Source: Enterococcus termitis
Lineage (GTDB): Bacteria; Bacillota; Bacilli; Lactobacillales; Enterococcaceae
Reading direction: 5' to 3'
Assembly (NCBI RefSeq): GCF_001730305.1
Contig: NZ_MIJY01000023.1
Span: 62,001 to 126,000 of the forward strand
DNA: 64,000 nucleotides
Positions 54,017-62,344 of the stretch are shown here, in pieces. Each line of letters opens with the position of its first letter. Within the stretch, counting starts at the first letter, position 1. Below the pieces are notes generated by a model. That model saw only the letters and a program-made list of their open reading frames with translations, was not told the origin of the DNA and did not search any database. The translations under genes were made by a program, and so were the position numbers.

Positions 54017-55282
54017 ATGGATGCAAAAGTAAAGGGTTCAGGAATGGACTATTGGAAAAAAATTGTCGTATTATTATGTGCAGGCTGGGTAACGATCTGG
54101 GTTTATCGTTCCGCTTTATCACCTGCATATCCGCAGATTAATGAGTCCCTTGGAGGAAATATCTCGGATACAGCATTAGGATTTATTTCTACTTGTTACT
54201 TCTTCGGTTATGTTGCAATGCAGATCCCCGCAGGATTTTTAGTAGACAAAATTGGTAAGAAAAAAGTCTTGATCCCAGGTTTTATTGTTTTCGGAATCGC
54301 GGCATTTATTATTTCTCAAGCGACAAGTATTTCGATGATCTACTTTGGCAGTGTTTTAGCTGGTTTAGGCTGTGGATCATTTTATGGTTCGGCTTATTCA
54401 TTAACTTCTCAAAATATCCCACAAGATAAAAGAAGTTTTTCAACTGCGATTGTAAACAGTGGTTCAGCTGTTGGTTCAGGCTTAGGCTTGATTTTATCCA
54501 GCTTTTTAGTGGTTCAATTACAATTCCCTTGGCAAACAATGATGTATATTTCCGTTGCTTTGATTGTTTTGATGCTAATCGCGTTTATTGCCATTATTCG
54601 TAATAATAAAGAAGATGCGGAATTTTTAGCTCAATCTGAAACGGTCGAAGCTGAAGCAGAAGAAGTAACGATCGTTGAAAAAGAACATGTCTCAGTGAAA
54701 AAACTATTCTCACCAAAAATGTTATTCGCGTACATCTTATATTTTGCTACATGTTATGCCTATTACATGACTGTTACTTGGCTGCCAAACTTTTTAGGAA
54801 CAGAAAGAGGATTTGAAGGTGCAGCGATTGGTTTTTCTGCTTCTCTTGTGGCTTTCGCATCTATTCCAGGTGCTTTGTTCTTTAGCCGTTTGGCAGATAA
54901 GTTTATGCACAAAAAAGTTCAATTTATCGTAATCTTAGAATTCTTAGCGGCAGTGATGTTGTTACTGACGGTTCAAGCAACTAATTCTACGCTGTTATTA
55001 GTAGGCCTTATTTTATATGGATTCTTAGGCAAGCTTGCAGTAGAACCAATCATTATCTCATGGCTAGGTGAAAATGCGCCTAAAGTCGGAATCGGTACAA
55101 CACTTGGTGTATTCAATTTCTTCGGAATGATGTCTTCTGTCATTGCGCCAACGTTGACAGGTTCAATTTCAGATGCAACTGGCTCAAAGGAAATGGGTTT
55201 TTACATTTCAGTTATTTTGTTGGTAGCAGGTACAGCACTATTCTTATTAGCGAATCTTAATAAAAAGAAAACAGCTGAATAA
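54017..55282 (+). CDS. MFS transporter, probable ureide carrier
   Basis: The 421-residue major facilitator protein has about twelve membrane segments with a charged central loop (AEAEEVTIVEKEHVSVKK near 200). The MFS signature GFLVDKIGKKKVLIPG follows segment 2, and RLADKFMHKKVQ is the matching loop in the C-terminal half. It resembles anion-type ACS/oxalate-like carriers. ATG 54017 is chosen for TTGGAGG ahead; the in-frame ATG-less extension from 53972 is rejected. Its neighbours suggest uptake of allantoate, ureidoglycolate or export of oxamate. A close paralogue lies at 58529. Confidence 0.85.
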   Translation: MDAKVKGSGMDYWKKIVVLLCAGWVTIWVYRSALSPAYPQINESLGGNISDTALGFISTCYFFGYVAMQIPAGFLVDKIGKKKVLIPGFIVFGIAAFIISQATSISMIYFGSVLAGLGCGSFYGSAYSLTSQNIPQDKRSFSTAIVNSGSAVGSGLGLILSSFLVVQLQFPWQTMMYISVALIVLMLIAFIAIIRNNKEDAEFLAQSETVEAEAEEVTIVEKEHVSVKKLFSPKMLFAYILYFATCYAYYMTVTWLPNFLGTERGFEGAAIGFSASLVAFASIPGALFFSRLADKFMHKKVQFIVILEFLAAVMLLLTVQATNSTLLLVGLILYGFLGKLAVEPIIISWLGENAPKVGIGTTLGVFNFFGMMSSVIAPTLTGSISDATGSKEMGFYISVILLVAGTALFLLANLNKKKTAE

Positions 55283-55296
55283 ATAAGCAAATAAAA

Positions 55297-55358
55297 GACG
55301 ATGTGTTTGATTTCTGGAACTAAATAGTACAAGAAATTTAAACACATCTCTTTTTTTA
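55297..55358 (+). terminator. terminator between the first MFS gene and the NCS1 permease gene
   Basis: GATGTGTTT and AAACACATC form the outer stem, with TTTCT/AGAAA inside, followed by seven T residues. Confidence 0.75.
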
Positions 55359-55414
55359 GAGATCAAGGAAACAAGTGAGAAGGTGTGTCAGAAAAATAAT
55401 TTTAAGTGGATTTT

Positions 55415-55428
55415 TGAAAGCGCTTAAT
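55415..55428 (+). promoter_or_regulatory. cre-like site overlapping the NCS1 permease leader
   Basis: TGAAAGCGCTTAAT matches 12 of 14 cre positions and lies 16 bases before the ATG, where CcpA could act as a roadblock. Confidence 0.4.
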
Positions 55429-55443
55429 AGAGGAGGCGAAGAA

Positions 55444-56925
55444 ATGGAAAACCAAGATTATCAAATTACTGAGGAAGAACTTCAACGATTTCGCAAACGT
55501 GGGTATAATGATGATTTATTACCCAAGCCATTGTCCAAACGTATGATGGGCAAACTAAATTATTTTACGTTGTGGATGGGTTCGGTGCATAATATTCCGA
55601 ATTATACTGCCGTCGGAGGATTTTTATTTTTAGGGTTGTCACCGATCAATATCATGCTTGCTTTGGTTTTGAGTGCTTTAGCAGTGGCTCTATTCATGAC
55701 CTTTAATGGTCGAGCAGGATCGAAATATGGCATACCGTTTGCGATTCATCTGCGTTCAACCTATGGTGATGTTGGTGCAAAACTTCCTGGTTTTCTTAGA
55801 GGATGTGTTGCAGCGATTGCTTGGTTTGGGTTACAAAATTATACAGGTTCATTAGCGTTATTGATTTTGATAGGTAAAATTTGGCCGGGCTTTTTGACCT
55901 TTGGCGGAGATACGAAGATTCTAGGCATTTCCTTACCGGGTTTAACAGCATTTACGATTTTTTGGGTCGTCAATATGTTGATCGGTCTTGGCGGTGGCAA
56001 AATATTAAATAAATTCACTGCCATTTTAAGTCCATTGATCTATATTGTATTCGGTGGAATGGCAATCTGGGCGATTCGTGTGGCTGGTGGAATTGGACCG
56101 ATCTTATCATACAATGTTGCTGGAGCGGCTCATAATATTTCACCTGTTTTTGTTTATTTTATGATCATGAATTCCGTTTTAGCTGTGTGGGCAGCGCCAG
56201 GAGCAAGTGTGTCGGATTTTACCCAAAATGCTAAATCAACAAAAGACCAAACGGTTGGTCAAATAGCTAGCTTACTTGTAGGTTATGGGATATTTGCTTT
56301 TTCAAGCGTAGCGATTTTAATTGGCGGCTCGATTCACTATGGTATTCAGGAATGGAATATTTTGAACATTGTTGATCGTTGGGAAAACTCTTTTGCGATC
56401 ATTATAGCAATGCTGGTCTTTTTGTTGACGACGGTTTCTACTAACGCTACTGGAAATATTATCCCAGCTGCCTATCAATTATGTGCCTTGTTTCCAAAGA
56501 AAATCGATTACAAAAAAGGTGTATTGTTGGCAAGTATAATTAGTTTTCTGATTATGCCTTGGAAATTGATGGAAAATTCAGCAAGTATCTTTATCTTTTT
56601 AAATACGATCGGTGCAGTTTTGGGACCGGTCGCTGGAACAATGATTGCTCATTATTATTTTGTTGAAAAACAGATAATCGATCTAGATCAGCTTTACATG
56701 GATCAAAAGGCAGATAACCAGCACAATGTCTATAAAGGTTTGGATAAGTCTGCTTACGTTGCAACGGTCGTCGCTTTAGTCATTTGTTTGAGCGGTCACT
56801 TTATCCCAGCTTTAAAAATCATTTCAGATATCTCGTGGCTGGCAGGTTTTGCATCGGCATTTTGCATGTATCTCTTACTAAGAAAAATGCTAAAAAAGAA
56901 TGAAAGTGAAAGAACAGCTAACTGA
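55444..56925 (+). CDS. pucI: NCS1 family permease, probable allantoin transporter
   Basis: The 493-residue NCS1 (nucleobase-cation-symport-1) protein has twelve predicted membrane segments. The N-terminal NDDLLPKPLSKRMMGKLNYFT motif and WFGLQNYTGS in segment 3 are typical of the family's substrate site. WAAPGASVSDFTQNAKS and STNATGNIIPAAYQL follow. PucI and AllP are the allantoin members. AGAGGAGG precedes ATG 55444; the in-frame 55375 start has no site. It stands 84 bases before allB, in one operon. Confidence 0.87.
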   Translation: MENQDYQITEEELQRFRKRGYNDDLLPKPLSKRMMGKLNYFTLWMGSVHNIPNYTAVGGFLFLGLSPINIMLALVLSALAVALFMTFNGRAGSKYGIPFAIHLRSTYGDVGAKLPGFLRGCVAAIAWFGLQNYTGSLALLILIGKIWPGFLTFGGDTKILGISLPGLTAFTIFWVVNMLIGLGGGKILNKFTAILSPLIYIVFGGMAIWAIRVAGGIGPILSYNVAGAAHNISPVFVYFMIMNSVLAVWAAPGASVSDFTQNAKSTKDQTVGQIASLLVGYGIFAFSSVAILIGGSIHYGIQEWNILNIVDRWENSFAIIIAMLVFLLTTVSTNATGNIIPAAYQLCALFPKKIDYKKGVLLASIISFLIMPWKLMENSASIFIFLNTIGAVLGPVAGTMIAHYYFVEKQIIDLDQLYMDQKADNQHNVYKGLDKSAYVATVVALVICLSGHFIPALKIISDISWLAGFASAFCMYLLLRKMLKKNESERTAN

Positions 56926-57009
56926 TTTTTACGAAACAGTCAGACAAAAGAAAAAATGGTTATTTAGTAGATTTAAGTCATTTGACTTTTAAATTGAGGA
57001 GGAAAGAAT

Positions 57010-58377
57010 ATGAGCTATGATTTATTGATTAAAAATGGTTTGGTTATTTTAGAATCTGGTGAAGTAAAAACAGATGTCGCAGTGAAAGACGGCTTGATAG
57101 CTGCAATTGGTACGGATTTAGGAGACGCGGTAAAAGTCATTGATGCAGCTGGTTTGGTCGTGAGCCCAGGGATGGTAGACGCGCACGTGCATATCACAGA
57201 TCCAGGTGGGGGATATCGTGATCAATGGGAAGGCTATATTACAGGAACAGCATCGTGTGCTAAAGGCGGAGTCACTTCATTCATGGAAATGCCTTTGAAC
57301 CAAGTTCCCGCCACCGTGGATAAGAAGTCTTTAGAAATAAAATACGAAGCAGGAAAAGGGAAACTAAAATCAGATGTCGGTTCGTTTGGTGGTTTGGTTC
57401 CATTCAATTTAAACGGTGGGATCCAAGAATTGGCTGAAGGTGGTATTGCAGCTTATAAGTGCTTCATGGCAACTTGTGGCGATCGTAGTATTGACGGTGA
57501 TTTTATGAATGTAGATGATTATTCATTATACGAAGGCATGAAACAAATTGCTAAGACAGGAAAAGTTCTGGCGATTCATGCTGAAAATGCTGCGATTACA
57601 GATAAATTGGGTGAGATTGCTTATAAAAATGGTGAAACTACTTTGAAGGCTTATGTAGCAAGTCGTCCCGTTTTTACTGAGGTTGAACCAATCCGTAGAG
57701 CAATTTTGTTAGCACAAGAAACAGGCTGCCGGATTCATATTTGCCACATTGCTTGTCCCGAGGGTGTGGAAGAAGTGACTAAAGCAAGAAAAGGAGGTAT
57801 CGATGTTACTTGTGAGACCTGTACCCATTATTTATATTTCGAACTCGATGAACTGGATGAAATCGGTCCTGTGGTGAAATGTTCTCCACCAATTCGTGAT
57901 AAAGAAAATCAAAATGGCATGTGGAAAAAACTCTTAGCAGGTGAAATTGACTTTGTTACATCTGATCATTCTCCGTGTACCCCGGATTTAAAAGATAAGG
58001 CAAATGCGTTTGAAGCATGGGGCGGTATTTCTGGTGTGCAAAATAATGTCGACGTGCTTTATGATGAAGGCGTTCAAAAACGAGGGATGTCACTGAAACA
58101 ATTTGCAGATATTATTGCTGCAAATCCAGCTGATCGTTATGATCTAACCCAAAAAGGACGAATCAGCGTTGGGAAAGATGCTGACTTTGTTTTGATCAAA
58201 CCAAATGCACCGTATACATTAAAGGCTGAAGACTTAGAATATCGCAACAAGATCAGTCCTTATATTGGACGTGAAATCGGCGCCCAAGTTGTCCAGACTG
58301 TTTTAAGAGGGCATATTATTTATACAAAAGGAGATGGAGTATCAACAGATTTTGTCGGTTCTTTTATAAAAAAATAA
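57010..58377 (+). CDS. allB: allantoinase
   Basis: AllB hydrolyses allantoin to allantoate, the first step of the pathway here. The 455-residue amidohydrolase shows DAHVHITDPG (first His pair near 58-60), the carboxylated Lys in AAYKCFMATCGD near 147, AIHAEN near 186, the metal ligand HICHIACPEG near 240 and the catalytic Asp in TSDHSPCTPD near 315. The EAWGGISGVQN segment separates allantoinases from dihydroorotases. GAGGAGG precedes the ATG. A strong terminator follows. Confidence 0.95.
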   Translation: MSYDLLIKNGLVILESGEVKTDVAVKDGLIAAIGTDLGDAVKVIDAAGLVVSPGMVDAHVHITDPGGGYRDQWEGYITGTASCAKGGVTSFMEMPLNQVPATVDKKSLEIKYEAGKGKLKSDVGSFGGLVPFNLNGGIQELAEGGIAAYKCFMATCGDRSIDGDFMNVDDYSLYEGMKQIAKTGKVLAIHAENAAITDKLGEIAYKNGETTLKAYVASRPVFTEVEPIRRAILLAQETGCRIHICHIACPEGVEEVTKARKGGIDVTCETCTHYLYFELDELDEIGPVVKCSPPIRDKENQNGMWKKLLAGEIDFVTSDHSPCTPDLKDKANAFEAWGGISGVQNNVDVLYDEGVQKRGMSLKQFADIIAANPADRYDLTQKGRISVGKDADFVLIKPNAPYTLKAEDLEYRNKISPYIGREIGAQVVQTVLRGHIIYTKGDGVSTDFVGSFIKK

Positions 58378-58410
58378 GTGAACTGGTTTTAAATGAATAA
58401 TCAGTAAAGG

Positions 58411-58453
58411 GTCAGACATGATAATATAATTGTTTATTGTCTGATCTTTTTTC
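58411..58453 (+). terminator. terminator of the NCS1-allB operon
   Basis: GGTCAGACATGATAA pairs with TTTATTGTCTGATC (one mismatch) and is followed by TTTTTTC. Confidence 0.85.
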
Positions 58454-58461
58454 TTTTAAAG

Positions 58462-58470
58462 TTTGTGCAA
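58462..58470 (+). promoter_or_regulatory. TTTGTGCAA motif upstream of the second MFS gene
   Basis: This is an exact copy, on the opposite strand, of the 9-mer found twice upstream of the first MFS gene. It lies 59 bases before the ATG. Confidence 0.4.
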
Positions 58471-58528
58471 TGTTTCTCAAATGAAATTACTGGTAGGAGT
58501 ACGGGCTTGACAGAGGAGGCTGTGAACG

Positions 58529-59764
58529 ATGAATAGAGAAAACGGCTTGGCTAAACGAACACCTTATTGGAAGCAAGTTATTTATATACTCACGATCGGC
58601 TGGATCGTTATTTGGATTTACCGAACGATTTTGACACCAATTTACCCAATTATTAGTGACTATTTTGGAGGAGCGAGCGATGCTCAATTAGGACATATTT
58701 CTAGTTTTTATTTTCTAGGCTATGTCTGTATGCAAATTCCTTCTGGGCTATTGGTTGACCGAGTAGGAAAAAAACAAATTTTGATTCCTGGATTTTTGTT
58801 ATTTGGATTGGGAGCGTTGATCGTAGGGATTGCTCAAACGATTGGAGTTGTATTTTTAGGGAGTATTTTAGCTGGACTTGGCTGCGGCACTTACTATGGA
58901 GTAGCCTATTCCTTAACTGCTGAATATGTACCAGTATCAAAACGCAGTTTAGCGACTGCTATCGTCAATAGTGGGACAGCAATCGGAAGCGGGCTGGGCT
59001 TGATTTCTTCGAGTTATTTAGTTGGTACTGGATTAGTACCGTGGCAGTCACTGATCTTTGTAACACTTTTCTTGATCATACTGGCAGTATTTTTATTTAA
59101 ACAAACCATTCGAATGGAAAATACTAAAAAAAATAGCATAGATCATAATACATTCACATCTAAAGAAACACGTTCCATCAAAGCGTTATTCAAACCAAGA
59201 ATGATTTCTGCTTATATTTTATATTTTGCAACATTATATACATACTATTTGATCGATACTTGGCTGCCTAATTTTTTAGAGACTGAAAAGGGATTTTCGG
59301 GCACTTCTGTAGGTTTAGCGTCATCTTTAGTCTTTTTTACTGCTATTCCGGGGGCTTTATTTTTTAGTAGACTTGCTGACGAAATGCCAAGAAGAAAGAT
59401 TCAGCTGATTATTGTACTGGAATTGCTTGCTGCAGTTATCTTGTTTTTGACAGTAACCACATCTAACCAAACAATGCTTGTGATTGGAATCATGGCCTAT
59501 GGCTTTTTCGGAAAGCTTGCGGTAGAACCGATTATTATTTCATGGTTAGGCGAAGGAGCACCGAAAGGCAGCATTGCGACTATGTATGGAGTGTTCAATT
59601 TTTTTGGAATGTCTGCTTCTGTTATCGTCCCTTCACTCACAGGAAAAATCTCTGATATCATGGGAACCAAGCTTTATGCCTTTTATTTGGCAATTTTGAT
59701 TATCTTTTTAGGAACCTTTTTGTTTTATATCATCAATCGAAGGAGCGCTGAGCGACTGGATTAG
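58529..59764 (+). CDS. MFS transporter, paralogue of the 54017 carrier
   Basis: The 411-residue, twelve-segment MFS protein is closely similar to the product of 54017. Shared blocks include GWIVIWIYRTILTPIYPIIS against GWVTIWVYRSALSPAYPQIN, and KLAVEPIIISWLGE is identical. The C-terminal loop reads RLADEMPRRKIQ. The central loop is shorter and lacks the glutamate-rich stretch. GAGGAGG precedes the ATG. Two such carriers plus an NCS1 permease suggest separate carriers for different ureides or for substrate and product. Confidence 0.85.
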   Translation: MNRENGLAKRTPYWKQVIYILTIGWIVIWIYRTILTPIYPIISDYFGGASDAQLGHISSFYFLGYVCMQIPSGLLVDRVGKKQILIPGFLLFGLGALIVGIAQTIGVVFLGSILAGLGCGTYYGVAYSLTAEYVPVSKRSLATAIVNSGTAIGSGLGLISSSYLVGTGLVPWQSLIFVTLFLIILAVFLFKQTIRMENTKKNSIDHNTFTSKETRSIKALFKPRMISAYILYFATLYTYYLIDTWLPNFLETEKGFSGTSVGLASSLVFFTAIPGALFFSRLADEMPRRKIQLIIVLELLAAVILFLTVTTSNQTMLVIGIMAYGFFGKLAVEPIIISWLGEGAPKGSIATMYGVFNFFGMSASVIVPSLTGKISDIMGTKLYAFYLAILIIFLGTFLFYIINRRSAERLD

Positions 59765-59869
59765 ATAAATAATGCTTAATAATAAAGCGACTTTGTTGTA
59801 TTAAGAGGTATATTAGATGAAGTCTCTCCTCATTTTCGTTATACTTGTTATAAGGAATGAGGTGGGCAA

Positions 59870-61201
59870 ATGAAAAAAACAGAGAAAATCTATATGGTCG
59901 CTCAGCGAGCTGCTCGTTCATTACAAGAAATGAAGCAAGATATTTTTGACTGGTTAAGCTTTTTACGCATCTTGACGACACCTGAAAACTATCGTTTTGG
60001 AGATGAAGAGGTGCAGCGGTTTGATTTCACAACAATCACCAAGCAAATTCAGCACCTTACTGAAGCAGAAGAGTTATGGATCAAAGTTAAGGGGCAAGGT
60101 GGAGAATCTCAACTGCATATTTCGAAGCTTACGCTGCAAGATCGAACGATTCTGGATAAAGATTTATTTTTTGCCTATCAAAACATGATCGAAGACTATT
60201 TTGATACTCGAATGACTAAAAATGGTATCTATGGTTATATTCGTTCGTTGGATGAATATTTATATAGTAATGTGGAATTAATTGAAAAAAGAACATTTGA
60301 AACCGCTAATGAAAGTGCAGTATTACCGAAGCGCTATAATCGAAACAAAGAGATTATTGTCGACTGTAATCAATTTGCAGGATATGATATTTTTTTCAAA
60401 GGATTGTGTCTAACTTCTTGCTGGAAAATGTATTATTCAGAGTTGTTTTATCAGATCATTCCTAAGCCGATTTTTTTAGAGGTTCAACAGATACAATCAG
60501 TTGTAGAATTGACGAATGGTGTGGTCAAAATCACTCTTTTTAATAATCCATTAAATTGGGATTTGCCGATCAATCAAAAGTATCAACGTTTATACAGAGA
60601 TCAGTTGGGCTATGATCAACTAGCTTGGAACAATGGTACAGGAGTTCTACGGCCTCCGTACATTGAATATGCGTTTGTTGAAAATACAATCCAAACCGTT
60701 CAATACCAAAATAGTTATTTCCAGCCTGTCGAGAAAAAAGATGCTACCTATTTTGTTACCCGTAGTTACGATAGTATTCATGATAAGTATGTGGAGAACC
60801 GTACAAAAGGAATTTTAAATGCGCAGGCATATTTCCCTTGGATCGATGAAAAAAGTCGTAAAATGATGAATTATCGTGTGTTGAATCCTCAAATGGCGAT
60901 TGATGGAGGGCTGTCTGCATATGAATTTTATATTCGTCAGTTTTTAGAAATTGAGATTTTAGATCAGAAATATGATGAATTTGTTTCTGTTTTACGTTTT
61001 TATTTACCGCAAGAGGCAATCAAAGAGATTCCGTTAGATGCTTTATATGATAAATTAGATGATGTGAATATCAGTAATTTAAAGCAAAAAGAATCATCTA
61101 CACGCTTTGATCTGCAAAAGGCCAAAAATCATTTACGAGTTGTTTTTTTAGATTACAGTTATTTAGAGTCAGTTAATCAAACGATTGATGTGAGTGAGTA
61201 G
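59870..61201 (+). CDS. hypothetical protein at the end of the ureide cluster
   Basis: This 443-residue soluble protein has no signal peptide or membrane segment. It starts MKKTEKIYMVAQRAARSLQE, is rich in aromatic residues (YSELFYQIIPKPIFLEVQQI, then YDQLAWNNGTGVLRPPYIEY), and ends with a charged helical tail. GAGGTGGG precedes the ATG. It follows the second MFS gene by 105 bases without a terminator between and precedes a hairpin at 61259. No known domain is recognised. A part in ureide metabolism is only a guess from position; it is not a DUF2877 (AllH) protein as far as I can judge. Confidence 0.65.
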   Translation: MKKTEKIYMVAQRAARSLQEMKQDIFDWLSFLRILTTPENYRFGDEEVQRFDFTTITKQIQHLTEAEELWIKVKGQGGESQLHISKLTLQDRTILDKDLFFAYQNMIEDYFDTRMTKNGIYGYIRSLDEYLYSNVELIEKRTFETANESAVLPKRYNRNKEIIVDCNQFAGYDIFFKGLCLTSCWKMYYSELFYQIIPKPIFLEVQQIQSVVELTNGVVKITLFNNPLNWDLPINQKYQRLYRDQLGYDQLAWNNGTGVLRPPYIEYAFVENTIQTVQYQNSYFQPVEKKDATYFVTRSYDSIHDKYVENRTKGILNAQAYFPWIDEKSRKMMNYRVLNPQMAIDGGLSAYEFYIRQFLEIEILDQKYDEFVSVLRFYLPQEAIKEIPLDALYDKLDDVNISNLKQKESSTRFDLQKAKNHLRVVFLDYSYLESVNQTIDVSE

Positions 61202-61258
61202 GCAAAGAGAAAAGTCGCTAGTAAGTAGACTCGTTTTTGAATTTAAATACCACAAAAG

Positions 61259-61300
61259 AGCGCTAAACAAAACAGATCTTTCGTTTTGTTTAGCGCTTTA
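61259..61300 (+). terminator. hairpin terminator after the hypothetical gene
   Basis: AGCGCTAAACAAAAC pairs perfectly with GTTTTGTTTAGCGCT; the T-run after it is short (TTAATT). Confidence 0.75.
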
Positions 61301-61380
61301 ATTCTGAATCAAAGACGAGGAGAAAACAGACTGTGCTTGCTATAACACATAGTGCATGCAACAAACTAGTATAGTTGTAG

Positions 61381-62127
61381 TTACATGATTATTTGATCAC
61401 TATCAATGACAATTTCAGCTCCGGTAATGAAGCTTGCTTCATCACTAGCTAAATAAATGATCCATTTCGCTACATTTTCTGTTTGTCCAAAATCAGGATA
61501 CTGAGTATATTTTTTATAATTGGATCTATTCATTGGAAAAGTTGTTTCCAGTAAAGGAGTAGTGATCATATTGGGACAAATGGAATTCACTCGTATATTA
61601 TAGGGTGCATATTCATATGCTGCATCCAAGGTGTATGAGCGAAGTACATCTTTAAAAGCCGTATAAGGATTATGCTCTTTTAAGCCAACCAAGCCTTCAA
61701 GGGTGGAGATATTTATGATCGAGCCACTGTGATTAGTCATCATTACTGGCAGAGTCTCCTTTAGACCATAAACAAAGCTGTTGATAGTTGTGTCTTGTAT
61801 CGTGTTCAGGTCCTCTGAAGTTAAATCCGAAAGCATTTTAGGAGAAGTGATACTGGTACAATTAACTACGCTATCGATTTTACCGTAAGTGCTCACTATT
61901 TTAGAAAGAACTTCCTTCCAACTTTCACGAGAACGGCTATCATGATGAAAGGCTGCTGCTACTCCGCCTTTTTCTTTGATTTCAGAGATAAGTGGATCGA
62001 TTTTTTTTGTGTGGTTGGCTGTACAAATAACGACTGCGCCTTCTTTTGCAGCTAATAAGGCCGTTGTTTTGCCAATGATGCATGAAGCTTCTGTAATCAA
62101 TAGGATTTTACCTGATAATTTATTCAT
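61381..62127 (-). CDS. SDR-family oxidoreductase with degenerate nucleotide motif
   Basis: The 248-residue short-chain dehydrogenase fold keeps the catalytic YxxxK (YTAFKDVLRSY near 152), Ser in INISTLEG, and the C-terminal YLASDEASFITGAEIVIDSD. The glycine-rich TGxxxGIG cofactor motif near residue 12 is altered to TEASCIIG, and the usual NAG near residue 90 reads NCT. These changes suggest weak or altered cofactor binding. The ribosome site is poor, since a T-run rather than AGGAGG precedes the ATG. It stands alone and convergent with the hypothetical gene at 59870. Substrate unknown. Confidence 0.75.
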   Translation of the reverse strand: MNKLSGKILLITEASCIIGKTTALLAAKEGAVVICTANHTKKIDPLISEIKEKGGVAAAFHHDSRSRESWKEVLSKIVSTYGKIDSVVNCTSITSPKMLSDLTSEDLNTIQDTTINSFVYGLKETLPVMMTNHSGSIINISTLEGLVGLKEHNPYTAFKDVLRSYTLDAAYEYAPYNIRVNSICPNMITTPLLETTFPMNRSNYKKYTQYPDFGQTENVAKWIIYLASDEASFITGAEIVIDSDQIIM

Positions 62128-62287
62128 AAAAAAACCGTTATAACAAGTAACATAATCGTTATCCTTTCCGGTTGATTGATATCGTATGTTTGGTGAATCT
62201 TTGACTAGCTAGTATGTAGTAAGTTTAATATAGATTTTTTTGTAACGCCAATAATACAATTTTAATCGAGGGATTTTATTTTTACAT

Positions 62288-62331
62288 AAAAAAGCTAAGT
62301 CAAAACAGAAGTAGTTTTGACTTAGCTTTTT
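62288..62331 (-). terminator. terminator of the fructose-type PTS gene
   Basis: AAAAAGCTAAGTCAAAAC pairs with GTTTTGACTTAGCTTTTT around a 7-base loop, with a T-run on the minus strand. Confidence 0.92.
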
Positions 62332-62344
62332 CTCGAACGAGTAA

